In this document: positions 1-4,170 of the stretch, in pieces
Layout of the letters: each line of letters begins with the position of its first letter
Numbering within the stretch: the first letter of the stretch is position 1
DNA from: an uncultured Clostridia bacterium
Lineage (GTDB): Bacteria > Bacillota > Clostridia > Christensenellales > UBA1242
NCBI GenBank assembly: GCA_947589655.1
Contig: CANQCE010000064.1
Coordinates: 1 to 5,573, forward strand
Reading direction: 5' to 3'
Length of the DNA: 5,573 bases
Notes under the pieces: model-generated
Told to the model about the DNA's origin: nothing
What the model saw: the letters and a program-made list of their open reading frames with translations, nothing else
Databases searched by the model: none
Made by a program: the position numbers and the translations under genes

Positions 1-35
1 GGAAGGCTAGTGTTCTACCACTGAACTACACCTGC
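1..35 (-). tRNA. tRNA-Gly(TCC), 5' half, cut by window edge
   Basis: Read on the minus strand, the 35 bases form the first half of a tRNA: acceptor strand GCAGGTG, TA, D-stem GTTC with its partner GAAC around an AGTGGTA loop, anticodon stem CTAGC, then CT followed by TCC exactly at the window edge. This layout matches bacterial tRNA-Gly(UCC), which reads GGA/GGG codons. The 3' half lies outside the window, so the acceptor closure and any encoded CCA cannot be checked. The gene has its own promoter just upstream (71-48). Confidence 0.9.
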
Positions 36-47
36 AAACGCCCTATC

Positions 48-76
48 AGTTTAGCATGCCGCAAACAAAAAGTCAA
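48..76 (-). promoter_or_regulatory. sigma-A promoter of tRNA-Gly
   Basis: On the minus strand, TTGACT (76-71) and TAAACT (53-48) are separated by 17 bases. A TG one base before the -10 box makes it an extended -10. Transcription would start near 41, giving a leader of only a few bases before the tRNA at 35, as is usual for tRNA genes. Confidence 0.7.
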
Positions 77-138
77 GGAAATTTTAAAAAAAGAAAAGAA
101 TTTGTCAATTTTTTTGCTATTGCAACCAAAAAAGAGGT

Positions 139-1380
139 CTATTGATTTAAATTTTGGGCTATTGACTGTTGCTTGGTTTGTGCATCAATTGTCATTCCGT
201 TCCCCAAAGGCTTGTTAGAAACTATCTTTGTATGGTCCTTGCCCATGTCTTCTTTAGAAAGCATAAACCATTTTAAACTCCTGTCTCCTCGCTGCCAATT
301 CTGGGCATCCCAAGTTATGTCACAATAAAAGGCTTGGTTCTTTGTATCTTCATATTGTATTATGCTGTGCGCCCCGCCATTTGCGTAGCAGGTCACCAAG
401 TTGGTTTTAATGCCGTTCACCAAGCAAAAATATTGCAAAATCTTGGAAAATCCCTCGCAAACGCATTTGCCACTTTTAATCGCACTTAAACAATCGTTTG
501 CGCCAAACTCTCGCCCAGCAAGCATCACTTTATGCCCTTCAAGTTCAAATTCTTCCGAATTTTGCCTATGTTTTTTATCTGAAGATGCCTCGGAATCGTA
601 TTTTATATTCCTGCATATCCATCCATAGATTTTTACAAATTTGTCTTGGTCAGAATCGCCTTTTGAAAGGATTTTCTTGCTAACATCTTCAATTCTCTCT
701 TGTAAATCTTTCATCTGATTGAAAGTGTTGTTTATGCAAAACGAAGAACTGATTTCGTCAGCAAAAGATACGCACAATGGCAAATCTTGTTCAAATGTTT
801 TAAATTGCGGATAGGTTTTCATGTTTTCAAACAGTTTTGGGGCATAGATTGCGTCTAACTTGTAATTGCACGCCCTGTCATATACCGCAGCCAAGGTTTG
901 CCTTGTTATTTCGTGAATGTTTTGAAGGGCAAAATTGGAATAGCAAGTAAAAGTTTCAATTTGTGGTGTAAGGTTTGCAATGCGTTTTAAATCTGGGCAA
1001 TGCGTTAAGGACAGCGTATGTAATTTTGGAAACTTATCAACATCAAATGTTTGCAACCCAGAAACATTGTCCATGTTCAAAAATTCCAGATTGCCCAACT
1101 TTGCAATTTCATCCACATCCGAATCGGAAAAGTGTGCATTGCGAACACTTAACGAATTTAATTTTTTAAAACCTTTAAGAAATTTTATCTGATTTGGGTC
1201 ATCTATTGAAAGCGAATGAACATTTTCAAAAAGCCATTCCATTTCGGCGTCTGAAAATGTTTCGTTATAGTTATATGCGTTTACAACTTTTGCAGGCGCA
1301 TCCGTTCTGCCCTTGAATGTTTTGGTTAAAATATTCCTAAGTTGAACTCCCAAAGAATATGGCAAATCGATTGAATACAT
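139..1380 (-). CDS. LRR plus transglutaminase-like protein
   Basis: A 413-residue protein with two parts. Residues about 50-160 carry several irregular leucine-rich repeats (for example around LNSLSV, LEFLNM, LHTLSL). Residues about 240-365 form a transglutaminase-like (papain-fold) domain: the helix KIYGWICRNIKYDS (250-263), a Cys-centred KCVCEGFSK (likely nucleophile C308), GGAHS with H338, and YCDITWD with D354, giving a Cys-His-Asp triad. Bacterial members of this superfamily are usually proteases or amidases rather than true cross-linkers. The substrate is unknown; the LRR may bind a protein partner. There is no signal peptide or membrane segment, so a cytoplasmic location is inferred. 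The ATG start has AGGAGG six bases upstream (1392-1387) and a clear promoter. The gene lies between a methyltransferase gene and tRNA-Gly. The domain call is confident; the function is not. Confidence 0.88.
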   Translation of the reverse strand: MYSIDLPYSLGVQLRNILTKTFKGRTDAPAKVVNAYNYNETFSDAEMEWLFENVHSLSIDDPNQIKFLKGFKKLNSLSVRNAHFSDSDVDEIAKLGNLEFLNMDNVSGLQTFDVDKFPKLHTLSLTHCPDLKRIANLTPQIETFTCYSNFALQNIHEITRQTLAAVYDRACNYKLDAIYAPKLFENMKTYPQFKTFEQDLPLCVSFADEISSSFCINNTFNQMKDLQERIEDVSKKILSKGDSDQDKFVKIYGWICRNIKYDSEASSDKKHRQNSEEFELEGHKVMLAGREFGANDCLSAIKSGKCVCEGFSKILQYFCLVNGIKTNLVTCYANGGAHSIIQYEDTKNQAFYCDITWDAQNWQRGDRSLKWFMLSKEDMGKDHTKIVSNKPLGNGMTIDAQTKQQSIAQNLNQ

Positions 1381-1407
1381 TCGTTTCCTCCTATAATCCT
1401 TAATTTA

Positions 1408-1436
1408 AGTATATCATTATTTTGCCAAAATGTAAA
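1408..1436 (-). promoter_or_regulatory. extended -10 sigma-A promoter of the LRR-transglutaminase gene
   Basis: On the minus strand, TTTACA (1436-1431) and TATACT (1413-1408) are separated by exactly 17 bases, with TG one base before the -10 box. The start codon is at 1380, which gives a leader of roughly 20 bases that contains the AGGAGG site. The gene can therefore be transcribed independently of the methyltransferase gene upstream. Confidence 0.75.
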
Positions 1437-1469
1437 TAGTAAATTTTTTATAAGATAAAACGCTCGTTT

Positions 1470-2159
1470 TTAGTTCGAGAAATCTTTTCTTTCCACCTCT
1501 GCAACCATAGAAACAACAAAGCCTGCAATTGTTCTGTCAAGAAAATGATTTAACACTTTCAAGTTCGCACGGTCAATTTCGTCTAAAAAATGCTGCCATG
1601 TGACCATTCGGCAAGAAGTTGTTGCAACCTGTATGGTCTCATCCCAAAATGGTCTGTCCGCAAGTTCAAACGCCTTGCTTGCATCTGTTTTTCTTGTTTC
1701 CACCCCATCGCCCATAACAATTATAAACGCTTTGCCGTGTTCGTTCAAATGGTCGTGCACAAAGCGCAAAAATTTATCTCTGTCTTCTTGTTCAACCAGC
1801 ATATGAAGCACTGCAACAGAATAAATAAAATCAAATTTTTGGGTGAAATTGTTCCTTAAAATGTCCATAACAAAAAAGTCGCCACTCACGCCCTGTTCTT
1901 TTGCCTTTTTCTTGCACCACCTGATTGCTTCAGGAGAAACATCGCTGGCTCGCACATTAAAGCCTTTTGAAAGAAGATAAATGGCGTTTTGCCCCTCTCC
2001 GCAACCAATTTCAAGAATTGACGATTTTTCTGTCGCCCCATGTTTTTTTAATAGGGCTTCAATTGTTGGGCTATGCCCTTCGCCAGCCCAAGCAAGATTT
2101 TTCTCCGAATGGACCTTTTTGTATCTGTCATCATATGCCTCATAATATTTTCTTTCCAT
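1470..2159 (-). CDS. class I SAM-dependent methyltransferase
   Basis: A 229-residue Rossmann-fold methyltransferase. Motif I is ILEIGCGEG (48-56), which binds S-adenosylmethionine. The acidic residue after beta-2 is D73 in ASDVS and should hold the ribose. Motif III-like GDFFVMD ends at D99, and FDFIYSVAVLHML (109-121) is motif IV. The overall order resembles the Methyltransf_11/25 and TehB-like small-molecule methyltransferases, but nothing in the sequence fixes the acceptor. It is probably cytosolic, with no signal peptide. The ATG is preceded by AAAGGAGG (2171-2164), a strong ribosome binding site. The gene begins only 44 bases after the Nudix stop codon, so co-transcription is likely. A weak TATAAA box in the gap could add an internal promoter. 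No convincing terminator follows it. TehB itself is not claimed because no other part of a tellurite system is present. Confidence 0.88.
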   Translation of the reverse strand: MERKYYEAYDDRYKKVHSEKNLAWAGEGHSPTIEALLKKHGATEKSSILEIGCGEGQNAIYLLSKGFNVRASDVSPEAIRWCKKKAKEQGVSGDFFVMDILRNNFTQKFDFIYSVAVLHMLVEQEDRDKFLRFVHDHLNEHGKAFIIVMGDGVETRKTDASKAFELADRPFWDETIQVATTSCRMVTWQHFLDEIDRANLKVLNHFLDRTIAGFVVSMVAEVERKDFSN

Positions 2160-2203
2160 GCCCCCTCCTTTAACTCCAAATTTTATATAGGTTTTATAAA
2201 AAT

Positions 2204-2707
2204 TTATTCATTTCCTTTGCCAAAATCTAATTTTAGATATTCCGTATATGCCCCTTGATAATGTGGCATGAAAAACTGACCGCTTTTAACCAAATCTTCA
2301 ATTTGCGCTTTGGTGAACCAAGCGATGTCCTGAACCTCGCTCGTTTGCAATTTGGTGTCCTTAATGTCAATATCTTTATGTAAATAATACAAATCCACAA
2401 AAGTTTTTGGGGTTTTCATGGTTTTAAACAAAACAAGTTCGTTTTTGTCAACATTTACGCCAATTTCTTCTTTTAATTCTGTCAACATCCCTTCAAGGCT
2501 GCTCTGACCAGAAGTTGGATGCCCACCAGTGGTCGCCCACTTGCCACCCTTTGCCTCCGAACGCTTTTGAAGCAAAATTTCGCCCTTGCTGTTTTCAATA
2601 AAAACCATGACAACAACAATATATTTGCCCTTGTCAAACTTTTCCCCTTTTGCCACCCTTTCTCCAAGCGGCTTTCGGTTTTTATCAAACAAATCTCTAT
2701 ATTCCAT
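2204..2707 (-). CDS. Nudix hydrolase
   Basis: A 167-residue protein with a Nudix fold. The strand IVVVMVFIENSKGEILLQKR (30-49) leads into the Nudix box at 62-84, which reads G-HPTSG-Q-SSLEGML-T-ELKEEIGV. The metal-binding glutamates E77, E80 and E81 and the glycines are present. The first Glu of the consensus is Gln (Q68) and the Arg is Thr (T76). Family members hydrolyse nucleoside diphosphates linked to another group; the N-terminus (RDLFDKNRKPLG) resembles the Bacillota group related in sequence to isopentenyl-diphosphate isomerase, whose substrates are mostly unknown. The ATG has only a moderate AAGGA site about 10 bases upstream. The gene lies about 100 bases downstream of tRNA-Leu with no obvious promoter of its own, and 44 bases before the methyltransferase gene. 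Confidence 0.88.
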   Translation of the reverse strand: MEYRDLFDKNRKPLGERVAKGEKFDKGKYIVVVMVFIENSKGEILLQKRSEAKGGKWATTGGHPTSGQSSLEGMLTELKEEIGVNVDKNELVLFKTMKTPKTFVDLYYLHKDIDIKDTKLQTSEVQDIAWFTKAQIEDLVKSGQFFMPHYQGAYTEYLKLDFGKGNE

Positions 2708-2758
2708 ATTGCCCCATCCTTTTTTGTTTCAGAAACATTAAAAATTCACTTTTCTCCT

Positions 2759-2783
2759 AAACCGCATAGCAAAAATGCGGTTT
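2759..2783 (-). other. perfect hairpin between tRNA-Leu and the Nudix gene
   Basis: AAACCGCAT and ATGCGGTTT form a perfect 9-bp stem around a 7-base loop. No run of T follows on either strand, so it is not a standard intrinsic terminator. On the minus strand it lies in the tRNA-Leu 3' trailer and upstream of the Nudix start. It could protect or end the tRNA transcript, or act as a leader hairpin. Its CGCATTTTTGCT half can also pair with AGCAAAAA-atc-TGCG directly after the tRNA CCA end (2807-2793), so two exclusive folds are possible. Confidence 0.55.
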
Positions 2784-2807
2784 ACATATCAGCGCAGATT
2801 TTTTGCT

Positions 2808-2889
2808 TGGTGCGGATAACAGGACTTGAACCTGCACCCTTTCGGACTGGAACCTAAATCCAGCGCGTCTGCCATTCCGCCATATCCGC
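2808..2889 (-). tRNA. tRNA-Leu(TAG), complete, CCA encoded
   Basis: The minus strand gives a full class II tRNA. The acceptor strands GCGGATA (2889-2883) and TATCCGC (2818-2812) pair perfectly, followed by discriminator A and an encoded CCA (2810-2808). The anticodon arm is CTGGA-TTTAGGT-TCCAG, with anticodon TAG reading CUN leucine codons. A long variable arm with CCGAAAGG and the T-arm AGG-TTCAAGT-CCT follow. The bases immediately upstream belong to a structured, GC-richer stretch with no recognisable promoter. Transcription probably starts farther up (about 3186) and passes through the tRNA fragment, leaving RNase P to make the 5' end. Confidence 0.95.
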
Positions 2890-2947
2890 ATTTCTATTTG
2901 CACCTTTTAGCCCTAAGCCTTTTCTGCCTCGGTTCCTGGAACATGTC

Positions 2948-3007
2948 GCCTTGGGTCCTTTGTCAAATCACTGCGTGATTTTAAAGGCTTTCGCCTTTGC
3001 CCAAGGC
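2948..3007 (-). other. predicted three-way-junction RNA fold
   Basis: On the minus strand the outer stem is GCCTTGGG/CCCAAGGC (8 bp, perfect). It encloses AAAGGC-GAAA-GCCTTT (6 bp with a GNRA tetraloop) and AAATCA-CGCAG-TGATTT (6 bp). The linkers are 1, 1 and 9 bases. The GAAA loop exists only on the minus strand (the plus strand would read TTTC), so the minus strand is the more likely RNA. The pairing is seen directly; that it is transcribed and folded is inferred. Confidence 0.5.
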
Positions 3008-3021
3008 AACTTTACTGCGTC

Positions 3022-3058
3022 ACGCTCACTTTTGCACAAGGGTTGTGCAAGTTCGCGT
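3022..3058 (-). other. long hairpin with tandem G-A pairs
   Basis: The core is TTGCACAA-CCC-TTGTGCAA (8 bp, loop of 3; 3050-3032). After a 2-base bulge and two further pairs comes a symmetric internal loop that reads GA on both arms of the minus strand, closed by ACGC/GCGT. Tandem G-A mismatches are stable in RNA, while the plus strand would have TC opposite TC. This again favours a minus-strand RNA. Confidence 0.5.
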
Positions 3059-3068
3059 TCCTTGTAAA

Positions 3069-3137
3069 AAATCCAGCGCGTCTGCCACTGTCGCCCCAAA
3101 AATGAACCATTTTCGGGGACCCCTACGCCATATCCGC
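3069..3137 (-). pseudogene. broken tRNA-Leu 5' half with 39-base insertion
   Basis: On the minus strand this repeats the first half of the intact tRNA-Leu at 2808-2889. It matches GCGGATATGGC (3137-3127) and then TGGCAGACGCGCTGGATTT (3087-3069). The match ends in the anticodon loop at the first anticodon base. The GGAA of the D-arm is replaced by 39 bases (3126-3088) that form an imperfect hairpin (3120-3090, roughly GTC-CCC-AAAATG stem). The identity also extends into the tRNA's upstream flank as far as 3148. There is no 3' half, so no functional tRNA can form. It is either a truncated duplicate or the old 5' half displaced by an insertion. Confidence 0.8.
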
Positions 3138-3185
3138 ATTTCTATTTGTCACCTTAAAAGCATTTTTTCAAGCAAGGATATGTAT

Positions 3186-3214
3186 ATATTACATCAAATT
3201 AACAAAAAAGTCTA
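3186..3214 (-). promoter_or_regulatory. candidate promoter of the tRNA-Leu region
   Basis: On the minus strand, TAGACT (3214-3209) and TAATAT (3191-3186) are separated by 17 bases, each matching 4 of 6 consensus bases. It lies just after the lytic transglycosylase terminator, in AT-rich DNA that looks like an ordinary promoter region. No better promoter is visible closer to the intact tRNA-Leu. If used, the transcript would run through the tRNA fragment and the structured cassette before the tRNA. Confidence 0.35.
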
Positions 3215-3222
3215 GCATTTTG

Positions 3223-3246
3223 AAAAAAGAGGCTGTTTTTGCCCCT
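3223..3246 (-). terminator. intrinsic terminator of the lytic transglycosylase gene
   Basis: On the minus strand, AGGGGC-AAAAACA-GCCTCT forms a 6-bp stem with one G-U pair and a 7-base loop, followed by a run of T (3227-3223). The stem overlaps the TAG stop codon of the gene, so the coding region ends inside the terminator. Confidence 0.7.
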
Positions 3247-3778
3247 ATTTTAACTTTTCAGTATAGTATTTTAGGTTTTTATCAAATTTTTCTATATAAT
3301 TTCTTGTTTCTTCATATGGAATTTTTTCAAGAGTTTTTCCGTCAATAGAAAATTTTTCATCCGAAAGCCAAGTTTTTACTGTGGTCGGCCCAGCATTGTA
3401 TGCGCAAAGTGCGGTGTGCATATCTTCAAATTTTAAAAACAACTGTGCCAAATATTTTGTGCCAAAGAATATGTTTGTTTTGGCATCAAAAAGGTCAAAT
3501 TCGGTCAAATTCATTTCGTTTGCTAGGCCCTGCGCCGTGGATGGCATCACCTGCATCAATCCCACTGCGCCTTTGCTTGATTTTGCATTTTTATTAAAGT
3601 GGCTTTCAATGTTTATAACGGAAAAAATTATTTCTTCACTCACCCCAAATTCTTTGCTCGCCAAGGCAATTTCTTCCTTGTATTTAACAGGAAAAATTGT
3701 TCCATAAATGCAATTTATGCCAAAAATTGCCAAAAAAATGAAAGAAATGCACAAAAAAAACGATAAAAACCACTTCAT
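3245..3778 (-). CDS. membrane-anchored lytic transglycosylase (SLT domain)
   Basis: A 177-residue protein that should cleave the glycan strand of peptidoglycan between MurNAc and GlcNAc. Residues 4-29 are a hydrophobic segment after MK, an uncleaved anchor or signal peptide that puts the enzyme outside the membrane. The SLT-type catalytic domain fills the rest: catalytic Glu E58 in INIESHFN, then GAVGLMQVMPSTA (70-82), LCAYNAGP (124-131) and PYEETRNYI (154-162), all hallmark motifs in order. The length fits the small stand-alone Bacillota form related to the Slt70 C-terminus. An in-frame TAA lies just before the ATG, so the start is fixed; no Shine-Dalgarno is present. A TAAAAT box ends seven bases before the ATG, hinting at a leaderless transcript. 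The gene is isolated by terminators on both sides. Confidence 0.93.
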   Translation of the reverse strand: MKWFLSFFLCISFIFLAIFGINCIYGTIFPVKYKEEIALASKEFGVSEEIIFSVINIESHFNKNAKSSKGAVGLMQVMPSTAQGLANEMNLTEFDLFDAKTNIFFGTKYLAQLFLKFEDMHTALCAYNAGPTTVKTWLSDEKFSIDGKTLEKIPYEETRNYIEKFDKNLKYYTEKLK

Positions 3779-3818
3779 AACGCTATTTTATGAAAACCGA
3801 ACTAATTTATGCTTATTA

Positions 3819-3844
3819 AAAAAAGACAACTTAATGTCTTTTTT
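3819..3844 (-). terminator. bidirectional-looking intrinsic terminator after the DUF3343 gene
   Basis: AAAAAAGACA and TGTCTTTTTT form a perfect 10-bp stem around a 6-base loop. On the minus strand the T-run lies right after the DUF3343 stop codon (3851-3849), so it ends that gene and separates it from the lytic transglycosylase. Because the stem is A-rich on one side and T-rich on the other, it would look much the same on the plus strand, but no plus-strand gene ends here. Confidence 0.8.
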
Positions 3845-3848
3845 ATTT

Positions 3849-4106
3849 TTAAAAAGAAATTGGTTTCGCTTTGCCAGAGGCTGTATCCACCAAGTAAAAT
3901 CCAGCAAAATTTCTGTTGTCTAATCGCACGAAAATCCTTTGCACCAATGGGAAAAAATCATATAAAAATTTTACGGAAATTCCGCACGCCCTTGATATTG
4001 TGTGCGGAGTGTTAACAATGGCAACTGGTATATTTTCAGCCTTTAACAAATTTGCAAAATTAAGGGTGGCAAAACGAGTTCTAAAAACTGCCAAAGTGTA
4101 TCTCAA
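3849..4106 (-). CDS. DUF3343 (putative Se/S carrier-like) small protein
   Basis: An 85-residue protein matching the DUF3343 pattern, a family named as putative selenium/sulfur carriers. It has an opening strand and FRT (7-10), an amphipathic helix ATLNFANLLKAENIP (13-27), then VNTPHTISRACGISVKF (31-47) with the single conserved Cys C41, and an ending GFYLVD. C41 would be the residue that carries sulfur or selenium, if the family name is right. The start is TTG, chosen because AAGGAGG lies four bases upstream (4117-4111) and no ATG occurs in the frame. A minus-strand promoter (4170-4141) precedes it and a terminator follows. It diverges from a cysteine desulfurase gene, which supports a sulfur or selenium role. 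The short length and rare start codon make it easy to miss. Confidence 0.8.
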   Translation of the reverse strand: MRYTLAVFRTRFATLNFANLLKAENIPVAIVNTPHTISRACGISVKFLYDFFPLVQRIFVRLDNRNFAGFYLVDTASGKAKPISF

Positions 4107-4118
4107 ATTTCCTCCTTA

Positions 4119-4148
4119 TGCACAATTTTCCCCCTAAAATATTATATT
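4119..4148 (+). promoter_or_regulatory. candidate promoter of the cysteine desulfurase gene
   Basis: TGCACA (4119-4124) and TATATT (4143-4148) are separated by 18 bases. The -10 box ends only five bases before the ATG at 4154, so transcription would begin at or next to the start codon. No ribosome binding site precedes this ATG, which fits a leaderless message. The -35 box is weak. Confidence 0.4.
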
Positions 4149-4170
4149 GTAATATGATTTATTTTGATAA
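4141..4170 (-). promoter_or_regulatory. promoter of the DUF3343 gene, overlapping the divergent promoter
   Basis: On the minus strand, TTATCA (4170-4165) and a perfect TATAAT (4146-4141) are separated by 18 bases. The -10 box overlaps that of the divergent cysteine desulfurase gene, and the -35 box lies inside that gene's first codons. The overlap also contains an inverted repeat, ATATTA-5-TAATAT (4139-4155), which could be an operator or chance in AT-rich DNA. Confidence 0.55.

Larger units (their letters stand above)
2901..3068 (-). repeat. structured non-coding cassette between tRNA-Leu and its broken copy
   Basis: No gene is visible here; short reading frames across it resemble no known protein. 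The stretch is clearly richer in G and C than the flanking DNA and is dense in inverted repeats: a three-way junction at 2948-3007, a hairpin at 3022-3058, and a short GTTCC-T-GGAAC palindrome near 2932-2942. It lies between two copies of a tRNA-Leu 5' segment that share at least 11 bases of upstream flank, so it looks like inserted or duplicated DNA. It could be a dispersed palindromic repeat, a degenerate small mobile element, or a structured RNA made with the tRNA-Leu transcript. I do not recognise a named family. Confidence 0.5.

Noticed and set aside
107..136. TTGC/GCAA inverted repeat with A/T runs after the LRR-transglutaminase gene as a terminator
   Set aside because: On the minus strand the stem core is only four pairs and is followed by A rather than T, so it does not fit an intrinsic terminator.
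1456..1471. Short hairpin AAAAC-GCTC-GTTTT at the methyltransferase stop codon as a terminator
   Set aside because: Only five mostly A-T pairs and no T-run on the minus strand, so it is too weak to call.
2519..2857. 112-residue plus-strand open frame over the Nudix start and tRNA-Leu
   Set aside because: Its end is simply the translated complement of the tRNA-Leu (the RITGLEPAPF pattern commonly seen across tRNA genes), and it overlaps a real gene.
2901..3126. CRISPR array or insertion sequence
   Set aside because: There are no regularly spaced direct repeats and no transposase fragment; the repeats are inverted and unequal.
2997..3215. 72-residue plus-strand open frame across the tRNA-Leu fragment
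   Set aside because: It runs through tRNA and hairpin sequence, has no ribosome binding site, and the protein is low-information.
4118..4153. Alternative start of the cysteine desulfurase, 12 codons upstream (MHNFPPKILYCN)
   Set aside because: No ribosome binding site precedes it, the extra residues do not fit the family, and homologues begin at MIYFDN. The extension also covers the divergent promoter region.
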